Assembly (NCBI RefSeq): GCF_001714725.1
Contig: NZ_CP016447.1
Coordinates: 3,091,001 to 3,155,000 of the forward strand
Source of the DNA: Acidovorax sp. RAC01
Lineage (GTDB): Bacteria > Pseudomonadota > Gammaproteobacteria > Burkholderiales > Burkholderiaceae_C
DNA: 64,000 nucleotides
Reading direction: 5' to 3'
The position numbers and the translations under genes were made by a program. Under the pieces are notes generated by a model. It was not told where the DNA came from. It was given only the letters and a program-made list of their open reading frames with translations, and searched no databases. Shown in pieces: positions 16,397-26,916 of this stretch. Position 1 is the first letter of the stretch. The number at the start of each line of letters is the position of its first letter.

Positions 16397-17305
16397 CTAT
16401 TCGCTGGGGTTGCCGGTGCGCCCCAGGTGCTCCACCAGCAGCCGGGCCGCGGGCGACAGCGTCTGCGCGTCGCGGTAGCAGATGGCAAAACGCCGCTGGG
16501 CCCAAGTATCGCTCAGCGGCACCACGCGCACGGGCGCGGTGGCGGCAAACGGTTGCGCCACCTCCGCCGGCACCACGCTGATGGCCAGGTTCGCCCGCAC
16601 CACGCGCAGCGCCGCGTCGAAGTTGGAGACCAGCACGCGGTGCGTGAGCAGCTTGCCCTCCACCGCAGCCGCGCGGGCCAGCAGCACCTGCACGGCACTC
16701 AGTGCGGGCATGCTCACGAACTCGTGGTCCAGCACGTCGGCAAAACGCACCGATGCCAGCTGCGCCACGGGGTGCGATGCGTGCGCCACCACCGCCAGGT
16801 GGTCGTGCCGGTAGCCGCAGGTGGCCAGGCCCGACAGGTCGGCAGCATCCCAGCAGATGCCCACCGACGCGCTGCCATCGCGGATGCCCTGTACCACGTC
16901 GGGGCTCACGCGTTCTTCCATGCTCACCTGGATGTCGCGGTGGGCCGGGTTCTGCAAAAAGGCGGCCACGTCGTCGGCCAGCGATTCGGCCATGACCGAG
17001 GCCGTGACGAGCATGCGCACATGGCCCCGTGTGCCGGTGGCATAGGCGGCCATGTCGCGCTCGATCTGTGCGGCGCTCGCCAGCATGGCCAGCGCGTGTT
17101 CATGCAGTGTTTCGCCCGCCGGCGTGGGCACTACGCCGCGGCGCTTGCGCACCAGCAGCGGGGTGCCCACGGCGTCTTCCAGCTGGGCCAGCCGCTTGCT
17201 GATGGCCGAGCCCACGATGGCCTCCTGCTCGGCCACGCGGGCAATGCTGCGCTGCTCGCACACGGCGGCGAACAGGCGCAGGGTCAGCAGGTCGAGGTCG
17301 CGCAT
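16397..17305 (-). CDS. LysR-family transcriptional regulator
   Basis: 302 residues. N-terminal helix-turn-helix: LRLFAAVCEQRSIARVAEQEAIVGSAISKRLAQLE followed by the linker helix; the C-terminal periplasmic-binding-like sensor domain runs from about residue 92 (HVRMLVTASVMAESL). It is divergent from the HMG-CoA-lyase/CoA-transferase/Bug cluster, 145 bases away, and very probably controls it in response to the substrate or a CoA ester. The spacer holds two direct repeats TTGGGAATTT and a T-N11-A palindrome. Confidence 0.93.
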   Translation of the reverse strand: MRDLDLLTLRLFAAVCEQRSIARVAEQEAIVGSAISKRLAQLEDAVGTPLLVRKRRGVVPTPAGETLHEHALAMLASAAQIERDMAAYATGTRGHVRMLVTASVMAESLADDVAAFLQNPAHRDIQVSMEERVSPDVVQGIRDGSASVGICWDAADLSGLATCGYRHDHLAVVAHASHPVAQLASVRFADVLDHEFVSMPALSAVQVLLARAAAVEGKLLTHRVLVSNFDAALRVVRANLAISVVPAEVAQPFAATAPVRVVPLSDTWAQRRFAICYRDAQTLSPAARLLVEHLGRTGNPSE

Positions 17306-17322
17306 GGCTGGCAGATTTGATG

Positions 17323-17382
17323 TTCCGGTTGGGAATTTTAAGGCTTCCGAAATATCGTTATGTGCAGGTTTGGGAATTTCTA
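17323..17382. promoter_or_regulatory. Candidate LysR operator with direct repeats
   Basis: TTGGGAATTT occurs twice (17329-17338 and 17370-17379), 41 bases apart, which is about four helical turns. The first copy is part of TTCC-GGTTG-GGAA (17323-17335), a palindrome with the T-N11-A spacing typical of LysR sites. It lies between the divergent regulator and the catabolic genes. Confidence 0.45.
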
Positions 17383-17450
17383 AAATCCTTCAACGCGCTC
17401 ACACCGTCTCACTGAACGTTCGCTCATCACCCTTTGCCCGTCTGCCACCC

Positions 17451-18452
17451 ATGACACCGACCCCACCGCCAGCATCCTCCTTCTCCACAGCTGTGGGAGC
17501 GGCCAGGCCCCGCACGGCAGTGGTGCGCGAAGTGGGCTTGCGCGACGGCCTGCAGAGCATCGCCACCGTGGTGCCCACAGCGCACAAGCTGGCGTGGGTT
17601 GACGCGGCCTACGCCGCAGGCCAGCGCGAGATCGAGGTCGGCTCCTTCGTGCCTGCCCGGCTGCTGCCCCAGCTGGCCGACACCGCCGAGGTGCTGGCCC
17701 ATGCCCTCACGCTGCCGGGCCTGCTGGCATCGGTGCTGGTGCCCAACCTGCGCGGTGCCGAAGCCGCCCTGGCCGGTGGCGCGCACCTGATGGTGGTGCC
17801 GCTGTCGGCCAGCCACGCGCACAGCCTGGCCAACCTGCGCAAGACGCCGGACGAGGTGGTGGCCGAGGTGGCGCGCATCCGCGCCCTGCGCGATGCCAGC
17901 GGCAGCCGCACGCTGATCGAAGGTGGCGTGGGCACGGCGTTTGGCTGCACGCTGCAGGGCGAGGTGGCCCAGGCCGAGGTGCTGCGCCTGATGCAGGCGC
18001 TGCTCGATGCCGGTGCCGACCGCGTGAGCCTGGCCGACACCGTGGGCTTTGCCGACCCGGCATCGGTGGACCGCCTGTTCACCGCCGCCCGCGCCCTGGT
18101 GGGCGACCGCCTGTGCTGCGCGCATTTCCACGACACCCGCGGCATGGGCCTGGCCAATGCCTACGCTGCCTGGCAGACCGGCATCACGCGGTTTGACGCC
18201 TGCCTGGCCGGCATCGGAGGCTGCCCGCACGCGCCGGGGGCCAGCGGCAACGTGACCACCGAAGACCTGGTCTACATGCTCGAACGCATGGGCGTGGCCA
18301 CAGGCATCGATGTGCCGGCCCTGCTGGCACTGCGTGCGCAGGTGGCGGGCTGGCTGGCGGGCGAAACACTGCACGGTGCGCTCTGGCAGGCGGGCCTGCC
18401 GCGCGTGCAAGGGGCGGCCGCCATTGCGCAGCCCTGCGAAGCGGCACACTGA
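17451..18452 (+). CDS. Hydroxymethylglutaryl-CoA lyase-like protein
   Basis: 333 residues, TIM-barrel of the HMGL/DRE metal-dependent family. It cleaves 3-hydroxy-3-methylglutaryl-CoA (or a related 3-hydroxyacyl-CoA such as citramalyl-CoA) to acetyl-CoA and a keto product. Seen are VREVGLRDGLQSI (metal and catalytic Arg/Asp), EVGSFV, the metal histidines in CAHFHDTRGMGLANAYAA and the signature GIGGCPHAPGASGNVTTEDLVY with the catalytic cysteine. ATG 17451 follows the LysR spacer. The next genes supply CoA activation and uptake, so it probably performs the cleavage step of a dicarboxylate pathway. Confidence 0.88.
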   Translation: MTPTPPPASSFSTAVGAARPRTAVVREVGLRDGLQSIATVVPTAHKLAWVDAAYAAGQREIEVGSFVPARLLPQLADTAEVLAHALTLPGLLASVLVPNLRGAEAALAGGAHLMVVPLSASHAHSLANLRKTPDEVVAEVARIRALRDASGSRTLIEGGVGTAFGCTLQGEVAQAEVLRLMQALLDAGADRVSLADTVGFADPASVDRLFTAARALVGDRLCCAHFHDTRGMGLANAYAAWQTGITRFDACLAGIGGCPHAPGASGNVTTEDLVYMLERMGVATGIDVPALLALRAQVAGWLAGETLHGALWQAGLPRVQGAAAIAQPCEAAH

Positions 18453-18539
18453 ACGCACATCCGTACGGCACAGATCGCCTTGTCATCGCCTGACCAGACC
18501 CGGTGCCCGCGCCATGCACCTCACCCTATTTCTTTGCCC

Positions 18540-19793
18540 ATGAACGCCTCAGAAACCTCCTTCACCCCAACACCTTCGTCCACCCCGGGGGCTGAATCCG
18601 CTGCGCCACGCGCCCTGCCGCTGGTCGGCCTGCGCGTGGTCGAGTTCACCCACATGGTGATGGGCCCCACCTGCGGCATGGTGCTGGCCGACCTGGGGGC
18701 AGAAGTCATCAAGGTCGAGCCGGTGGAGGGCGACCGCACGCGCCATCTGCTGGGCGCGGGTGCGGGGTTCTTCCCCATGTTCAACCGCAACAAAAAGAGC
18801 ATTGCGCTCGACCTGCGCAGCCCCGAAGGCCTGGAGGTGGCGCGCAAGCTCGCGGCGTCGGCCGATGTGGTGGCGCAGAACTTCAAGCCCGGCGTGATGA
18901 CCAAGTACGGCCTGGATTACGCGGCACTGAGCGCCCTGAACCCGCGCCTCATCTACGTGAACCACACCGGCTTTCTGCCCGGCCCCTACGAGCACCGCAC
19001 GGCGCTCGACGAAGTGGTGCAGATGATGGGCGGCTTGGCCTACATGACCGGCCGGCCCGGCGACCCGCTGCGCGCGGGCAGCAGCGTCAACGACATCATG
19101 GGCGGTATGTTCGGTGCCATCGGCGCCATGGCCGCGCTGATGCAGCGCGGCATCACCGGGCGCGGGCAGGAGGTGGACTCGGCCCTGTTCGAGAACAACG
19201 TGTTCCTGGTGGGCCAGCACATGATGCAGTACGCCGTCACCGGCCAGCCCGCGGCCCCCATGCCTGACCGCATCTCGTCATGGGCGCTGTACGACGTGTT
19301 CAGCGTGAAGGACGGCGAGCAGATCTTTCTGGCCGCGGTGAGCGATGCGCAGTGGGTCACCTTCTGCGATGCGCTGGGCTTTGCCGACCTGAAGGCCGAC
19401 CCGCGGCTCAGGACCAACAACGACCGTGTGCGCGCCCGCCCCACGCTGATGCCCGACCTGCGTGCGCGCCTGGCCGCCTACAGGGCGGCCGAGCTGGCCG
19501 CCGTGTTTGAAAAGCACGGCCTGCCGTTTGCACCCATTTCGCGGCCCGAGCAGTTGCTGGATGACCCGCACCTGAACGCCACCGGCGGCCTGGCCGACAT
19601 CACGCTGCCCGATGGCGAGCGCGCCGGGCAGACCGCCCGCACCACGCTGCTGCCCGTGGCCATGGACGGCCAGCGCCTGGGCGTGCGCCTGCATCCGCCC
19701 GTGCTGGGCCAGCACACCGCCGAGCTGCTGCAGGAGCTGGGCTACACGCCCGAGCAGGTGACTGCGCTGCGCAGCAGCCGCGCCGTGGCCTGA
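18540..19793 (+). CDS. CaiB/BaiF family III CoA-transferase
   Basis: 417 residues. The enzyme moves CoA between carboxylic acids through a covalent aspartyl intermediate; the catalytic Asp lies in TALDEVVQMMGGLAYMTG. N-terminal motif: LRVVEFTHMVMGPTCGMVLADLGAEVIKVE, then NRNKKSIALDL and LFENNVFLVGQHM. It starts 87 bases after the lyase gene and probably activates the acid that the lyase then cleaves. No strong ribosome site is seen at ATG 18540. The first 25 residues are Thr/Ser/Pro-rich and look unstructured. Confidence 0.92.
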   Translation: MNASETSFTPTPSSTPGAESAAPRALPLVGLRVVEFTHMVMGPTCGMVLADLGAEVIKVEPVEGDRTRHLLGAGAGFFPMFNRNKKSIALDLRSPEGLEVARKLAASADVVAQNFKPGVMTKYGLDYAALSALNPRLIYVNHTGFLPGPYEHRTALDEVVQMMGGLAYMTGRPGDPLRAGSSVNDIMGGMFGAIGAMAALMQRGITGRGQEVDSALFENNVFLVGQHMMQYAVTGQPAAPMPDRISSWALYDVFSVKDGEQIFLAAVSDAQWVTFCDALGFADLKADPRLRTNNDRVRARPTLMPDLRARLAAYRAAELAAVFEKHGLPFAPISRPEQLLDDPHLNATGGLADITLPDGERAGQTARTTLLPVAMDGQRLGVRLHPPVLGQHTAELLQELGYTPEQVTALRSSRAVA

Positions 19794-19863
19794 CCAGCAC
19801 CCACGCGGCGCTCATGGCTCCGTGCGGCGACCCCTCACCACAACGACAACGGAGACACCACCC

Positions 19864-20922
19864 ATGCCACACACCCTCGATTCTCTGCAGCGTTCCTCCA
19901 GCGATTCCGCGCAGGCTCCGGCCGCTATCGGTCACAGCGAAGGCACCCTGCGCCGCCGCACCGCCCTGGCAGCACTGGCCGCCACGGCAGCCGGCCTGGT
20001 CGCACCCGGCGCAGCCTGGGCGCAGGCCGCCAGCGACCGCCCGCTGCGCCTGGTGCTGCCCGTCAGCGCCGGCTCGGGAGTGGACGGGCTGGCCCGCGCG
20101 TTCGGGCCGGGCCTGGGCAAGGCGCTGGGCCGCGGTGTGGTGATCGAAAACTTTCCGGGCGCGGGCGGCATCACAGGCACGTCGTTGATCGTGAAGGCAC
20201 CCAAAGACGGGTCGGTGCTGGGCATGGTGTCCAACAACCATGTCGTGAACCCCAGCGTCTACAAAAACATTCCGTACGACGCGGTGCAGGACATCACCCC
20301 CATCACGGTGATTGGCGCCACGCCCTTCGTGCTGGTAGCGCACCCCTCGGTGGCTGCGAAAAACGTGCGCGAGCTGATCGCGCTGGCCAAGGCGCAGCCG
20401 GGTACGCTCAACTACGGCTCATCGGGCAACGGCACCATCCTGCACCTGGCGGCCGAGATGTTTGTGCACGAGGCGCAGGTGGACATCAAACACATCCCCT
20501 ACCGCGGCATGGGCCCGCTCACGGCCGACGTGCTGGGCGGGCAGATCCAGATGGCCTTCATCGCCGTGGCGGTGGCCGCGCCGCATGTGAAGGCGGGCAC
20601 GCTCAAGGCCATCGGGCTGTCGTCCGCCACGCGCTCGCCGCTGTTGCCCGAGCTAGCCACCATTGCCGAACAGGGCCTGCCGCAATACGCGCTGGATGGC
20701 TGGGTGGCCATGGTCGGCCCCGCGGGCCTGCCCAAGGCCGAGGCCGAGCGCGTGCACCAGGCCGTGGTGTCGGCCCTGGCCGTGCCCGAGATCCGCGATG
20801 CGCTGCTGGCCCAGGGCTACCAGTTGCAGGCCACCGCGCCCGAGCCCACGGCAGCGTTCTTCCGCACCGAAGTGGCGCGCATGGCGCGGCTGGTCAAGCA
20901 GTCGGGTTTGAAGATCGACTGA
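19864..20922 (+). CDS. Bug-family (TctC-like) periplasmic solute receptor
   Basis: 352 residues. The export signal has two arginine-rich turns (TLRRRTALAALAATAAGLVAPGAAWAQA), possibly Tat. The mature part has the Bug pattern: RLVLPVSAGSGVDGLARAFGPGL, IENFPGAGGITGTSLI, NYGSSGNGTILHLAAEMF, HIPYRGMGP and GGQIQMAF. Bug receptors bind carboxylates; the TctA/TctB permease genes are absent here. It closes the lyase-CoA-transferase operon (70-base gap), suggesting that it binds the same substrate. CGGAGA lies seven bases before the ATG. Confidence 0.93.
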   Translation: MPHTLDSLQRSSSDSAQAPAAIGHSEGTLRRRTALAALAATAAGLVAPGAAWAQAASDRPLRLVLPVSAGSGVDGLARAFGPGLGKALGRGVVIENFPGAGGITGTSLIVKAPKDGSVLGMVSNNHVVNPSVYKNIPYDAVQDITPITVIGATPFVLVAHPSVAAKNVRELIALAKAQPGTLNYGSSGNGTILHLAAEMFVHEAQVDIKHIPYRGMGPLTADVLGGQIQMAFIAVAVAAPHVKAGTLKAIGLSSATRSPLLPELATIAEQGLPQYALDGWVAMVGPAGLPKAEAERVHQAVVSALAVPEIRDALLAQGYQLQATAPEPTAAFFRTEVARMARLVKQSGLKID

Positions 20923-21010
20923 AGGCCCGGTGGTCTGCATGGGCGGGCAGGGCGGTCTCACGGCAGGTGCAGCGCACGGGGTCTGCCGGCCCATACTGCA
21001 GTTGTAAAAC

Positions 21011-21027
21011 GCTATAAAAATAATAGC
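21011..21027. repeat. GCTAT-N7-ATAGC intergenic repeat, copy 3
   Basis: gctat-aaaaata-atagc, in the 250-base convergent spacer between the Bug receptor and the chemoreceptor gene. Followed by CTATAAAGTCAAT, like copy 1. Confidence 0.8.
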
Positions 21028-21172
21028 TATAAAGTCAATATAGACGTGCCTTGGGCCCCTGAAAAACCCGAAATGGGCGTCTGCGATTGCCTTTTGGCCG
21101 TCCAAGCCCGCCTTGCAAGTCGGCCAGGCGCGAGGCGGCAGCGGTCTGGGCTGTGCCCGTCTGCGCCTGGGC

Positions 21173-22765
21173 TCAGCGCTCCACGCCTGGCGGCGGCAGC
21201 GCGGGCGCACCGCCGCTGCCCTGGCGCAGGCGAAACACCTGCACGGCTTGCACCAGTTGCCGGGCCTGTCCGCTCAGGCTGCCTGCGGCGGCTGCGCTTT
21301 CTTCCACCAGCGCGGCGTTCTGCTGCGTGGTTTCGTCCATGCGCACGATGGCCTGGGTCACGCGCAGCATGTCGCGCGTCTGTGCGGCGCTGGCCTGGCT
21401 GATTTCTTCCATCAGCACACTCACGCCCTGGATGGACGTGACCACCTCGGCCATCGTGGTGCCCGCGTTGCGCGCCAGGTCCGACCCCGCCTGCACGCGC
21501 TCCACGCTGGTCTGGATGAGCTGGCGGATTTCGCGGGCGGCATCGGCACTGCGCGTGGCCAGGTTGCGCACCTCGCTGGCCACCACGGCAAAGCCGCGGC
21601 CCTGCTCGCCGGCGCGGGCGGCTTCCACCGCCGCGTTCAGCGCGAGGATGTTGGTCTGGAATGCAATCGAATCGATCACGCCAATGATGTCGGCAATGCG
21701 GCGCGAGCTGTCCTGGATGCCCTGCACCACCTCCACCATCTGCGTCACCACGCTGCCGCCGCGCTGTGCCACTTCTGCCCCGCTGCGGGCCAGCTCGTTG
21801 GCGCGCAGCGCACTCGATGCGTTCTGCTGCACGGTGGCCTGCAGCTGCTGCATGGACGATGTGGTCTCGTCGAGTGACGAGGCCTGCTCTTCGGTGCGGT
21901 GGCTCAGGTCGGCATTGCCCTGCGCGATCTCGGCGCTGGCACTGGCCACACCCTCGGCGCTGATGCGCACCCCCGACACCACGTTCTGCAGGTTGTCCTG
22001 CATGGCGCGCAGCGCCTGCAGCAGGCGGGCCGGCTCATCGTTGCCGTCGACCACGATGGTGGTGGTCAGGTCGCCTGCCGCCACCTTGTTGGCTAGCGAC
22101 ACTGCCACGCGCAATGGCCGCACCACCGATCGCGTGAGCACCAGGCCCGCCACGGCGCCCAGCGCGGTGACCAGTGCCAGCGCCACCAGGCTGCTGACCA
22201 GCGCACGCTGCGCATCCCGCGCCGCATCGCGGGCAATGGCGGCGCTGCTGGCCGCCACCTGCTCGCTGAGCGCCGTGAGCAGCCGCGCAGGGCCCTGGTC
22301 GATATCGGCCACATCGGCATCGCCTGCCGCGGGCACAAAGCCCAGCGACTGGAACACCTCAAAGCCCTTGCGGTAGCCCTGCGCCATGTCGGCGTGGGCC
22401 GCCGTGAATTTCTGCAGCGCGGCCTGCTCGGCGGGGTCGGCAAGCTGCGGTTTGAGCGCACTGGCCGCATCGGCCACGCGCTTTTCGCTGGCCTGGAAGG
22501 CGGTCCAGTGCAGTTCGCGCTTGCGCGAGTCTTCGCCGCGCAGCAGCGTGTTCTTCCATTCCAGCACCTGCGTCTTGAACTCGCTTTCCATGCGGCTCAC
22601 GGCGCGCTCCTGGGCCACGCGCTGCTGCACGGTGGTGTCGTACGTGTTGAGGCTGCGGTACAGCGCCGCAATGCCGAACAGGGCGGCGCCCAGGAGCAGG
22701 GCCAGTACCAGGCCCAGTGCGGTCGCCATGCGGGCGCCAATGGAGTGGTTGGACAGGATGTTCAT
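21173..22765 (-). CDS. Methyl-accepting chemotaxis protein
   Basis: 530 residues. Layout: short cytoplasmic N-terminus, membrane helix ([21 protein letters not shown]), periplasmic four-helix-bundle sensor (about residues 35-190), second membrane helix ([23 protein letters not shown]), HAMP domain, and signalling domain with the hairpin tip [40 protein letters not shown] sequence. It passes ligand information to CheA/CheW. No CheR-docking pentapeptide is seen at the C-terminus (LPPPGVER). ATG 22765 has GAGGAG. It lies between two Bug receptor genes, so it may sense a related carboxylate. Confidence 0.95.
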   Translation of the reverse strand: MNILSNHSIGARMATALGLVLALLLGAALFGIAALYRSLNTYDTTVQQRVAQERAVSRMESEFKTQVLEWKNTLLRGEDSRKRELHWTAFQASEKRVADAASALKPQLADPAEQAALQKFTAAHADMAQGYRKGFEVFQSLGFVPAAGDADVADIDQGPARLLTALSEQVAASSAAIARDAARDAQRALVSSLVALALVTALGAVAGLVLTRSVVRPLRVAVSLANKVAAGDLTTTIVVDGNDEPARLLQALRAMQDNLQNVVSGVRISAEGVASASAEIAQGNADLSHRTEEQASSLDETTSSMQQLQATVQQNASSALRANELARSGAEVAQRGGSVVTQMVEVVQGIQDSSRRIADIIGVIDSIAFQTNILALNAAVEAARAGEQGRGFAVVASEVRNLATRSADAAREIRQLIQTSVERVQAGSDLARNAGTTMAEVVTSIQGVSVLMEEISQASAAQTRDMLRVTQAIVRMDETTQQNAALVEESAAAAGSLSGQARQLVQAVQVFRLRQGSGGAPALPPPGVER

Positions 22766-22850
22766 CGAAAGGCTCCTCGCGTTGCGCGGAAGGGGCGCCA
22801 GCCGGACGCTGGCTGTGGAGCGGGGCCACACGGTGTGGCCGCCGCCGGGT

Positions 22851-23891
22851 TCAGGCCTTGAGCTTGAGCAGGTACACCATCACCCGCGCGGTGGTCAGGT
22901 CCAGCTCCATGAACTCGGTCAGGTCCTTGCCGGTCAGCCATGAGGGCTCCCAGCGGTTTTGCTTGAGCGTGCGGGCCCACGACTCGTGGCGTGCTGCGGC
23001 GTCGATGGCGGCCAGCATCTCGGCCGTGCGCGCAGGCAGCACGCCCTTGCCGGTGAACACGCCGCGCCAGTTGGCCATCACCGCATCCACACCCTGGTCG
23101 CGCAGCGCTGGTATGCCAAACGCGGCCCGGCGGGACGACACGCCCACGGCCCGCAGCTTGCCAGCCGCTATGGCATCGGCGAACTCGCTGTAGCCCGACA
23201 GGCCTACCGCCGCGTTGCCCGACACCACGGCCTCCACCACCTCGGCCCCACCGGCAAAGGGCTTGTAGACCAGCGCCTCGGGGCTGGCCTTGGCGGCCCG
23301 CGCCAGCACGCCCGCGTACATGTGGTCCACGCCACCCGCGGAGCCGCCCGCCACGGGCATGGCCTTCAGGTCGGCCCGCATGGCATCGGCCAGGTCCTTG
23401 CCGGTCTTGATGGGGGAGCTGGCCGCCACCGCAGCCACCAGGTAGTCGCTGGTCAGGCGCGCCAGGGGCTGTACCTGCGTCATGTCCACGGCGGGCTTTT
23501 GCAGCGCCACCGCACCCACCATCACCATGCCGCCCATCAGCAGGGTGTTGGGGTCGTTGCTGTACTTCTCGGCGTATTTGGCCAGGCCAATGGTGCCGCC
23601 CTTGCCGCCGATGTTTTCGTATTCCACCTGCTCGGCCGCGCCCACGGCCACCAGGGCTGCGCCCAGTGCACGGCCGGTCTGGTCCCAGCCGCCCCCGGGG
23701 TTGGCCGGGATGACGATGCGCAGCGTGCCGGCCAGGCGCGGGGCCTTGGCCGCAGAGGGCGCGGCGCCCGGGCGCTGCGGCGCTGGGGCGGCAGGCGTCT
23801 GTGCCCAGGCCAGCGGGCTGGCGCCGCCCCACGCGGTTGCCGCGATGCCTGCGACGAGGGTCAGTGTCTTGCGGCGGTCGATTCGGGTCAT
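22851..23891 (-). CDS. Second Bug-family (TctC-like) periplasmic solute receptor
   Basis: 346 residues. Signal peptide with RR ([23 protein letters not shown]...PLAWAQ), then an Ala/Pro-rich linker, then a receptor fold: [54 protein letters not shown] and [10 protein letters not shown]. The [13 protein letters not shown] pattern is typical of the TctC branch. ATG 23891 was chosen because it begins the signal peptide and has AAGG upstream; the longer frame is not needed. It sits 85 bases upstream of the chemoreceptor gene and is likely co-transcribed with it. No permease genes are adjacent. Confidence 0.92.
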   Translation of the reverse strand: MTRIDRRKTLTLVAGIAATAWGGASPLAWAQTPAAPAPQRPGAAPSAAKAPRLAGTLRIVIPANPGGGWDQTGRALGAALVAVGAAEQVEYENIGGKGGTIGLAKYAEKYSNDPNTLLMGGMVMVGAVALQKPAVDMTQVQPLARLTSDYLVAAVAASSPIKTGKDLADAMRADLKAMPVAGGSAGGVDHMYAGVLARAAKASPEALVYKPFAGGAEVVEAVVSGNAAVGLSGYSEFADAIAAGKLRAVGVSSRRAAFGIPALRDQGVDAVMANWRGVFTGKGVLPARTAEMLAAIDAAARHESWARTLKQNRWEPSWLTGKDLTEFMELDLTTARVMVYLLKLKA

Positions 23892-24280
23892 GGGAAGCCT
23901 TGTAGTTGAGGGTCGCTGGGGGCCGCGCCAGCCATGCACAGGCGTGGGGCGGGCTTGCTGGCAAACCGGGTCGGTGCGCTTTGCAGTGCTGCACGGCAAC
24001 GGGCCCATGGAGCCGGCGTAAGTGCTTATACGTATCCCGTGGGAGCCGATGGTCGAGGTTCAAACTGTCAAAGCGCTGTCGCTGGCCTCAGGGTTAACCA
24101 GCAGGTCATGATCAAGGTGGCCCACGACGCGGAGATGACGGCGCCGCTGCAGCGTTCGTGCAGCGCAGCTGTTCGCACCGCGCCCGCGCGCGGTTGTGCC
24201 GGCGTAAAAAAAGCCCGCCCGTGCAATGCAGGGGCGGGCTGGTCAGGCACAGGCAGCAGGTGCGCCTGGCGTGGTGGTGC
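23892..24280. other. Spacer of 389 bases between the Bug receptor and the end of rpoD
   Basis: No gene is seen. It contains a small hairpin CGCTGCA/TGCAGCG (24145-24165) and the rpoD terminator (24206-24240). The left part should carry the promoter of the Bug receptor and chemoreceptor genes, but no good boxes were recognised. Confidence 0.5.
24206..24240 (-). terminator. Rho-independent terminator of rpoD
   Basis: On the minus strand AGCCCGCCC pairs with GGGCGGGCT, followed by seven T, about 40 bases after the rpoD stop codon. Confidence 0.92.
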
Positions 24281-26656
<2,376 letters not shown>

Positions 26657-26725
26657 GGGCAACCTCAGAATCAAAAACGGACACAAAGAAAACGCAAGCG
26701 CCTCGGGTCCCGGCGCGGGTGGCAA

Positions 26726-26751
26726 CGCGAAGCTGAACAACGGGCTTCGCG
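26726..26751 (-). promoter_or_regulatory. Stem-loop in the rpoD leader
   Basis: CGCGAAGC (26726-26733) and GCTTCGCG (26744-26751) are perfect complements around a 10-base loop. The structure lies 70 bases upstream of the rpoD start, inside the transcript expected from the TATAAT promoter. It has no T tail. Confidence 0.35.
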
Positions 26752-26895
26752 CTTTGAGGAGAGGTCCTCAGGGGCAAGATGTCTGGGCGAACATTTGGTA
26801 TGCAGTCCTTGCGATGGTTGGGCTCTGTGTGCGCGTGTGTCACGGTGGCCCGGCTCGGAGGTGCTGCTGTCGCTCTTGCCGATAACTAACCCTAC

Positions 26896-26901
26896 ATTAT
26901 A
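26896..26901 (-). promoter_or_regulatory. Perfect -10 box TATAAT of the rpoD promoter
   Basis: On the minus strand GCGGTATAATGTAGGG lies just past the dnaG stop codon (26917). A -35 at 17-base spacing would be CCACTT inside the dnaG end, a weak match. Transcription would start near 26889, giving a leader of about 230 bases before rpoD. Confidence 0.55.
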
Positions 26902-26916
26902 CCGCGCAGGGTGATT

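Noticed and set aside
24050-24080. tRNA T-loop-like GGTTCAAAC
   Set aside because: No acceptor, D or anticodon arm can be built around it on either strand.
26770-26800. Eight-codon leader ORF in the rpoD leader (MFAQTSCP)
   Set aside because: The possible ribosome site is too far away and so short a frame is expected by chance.
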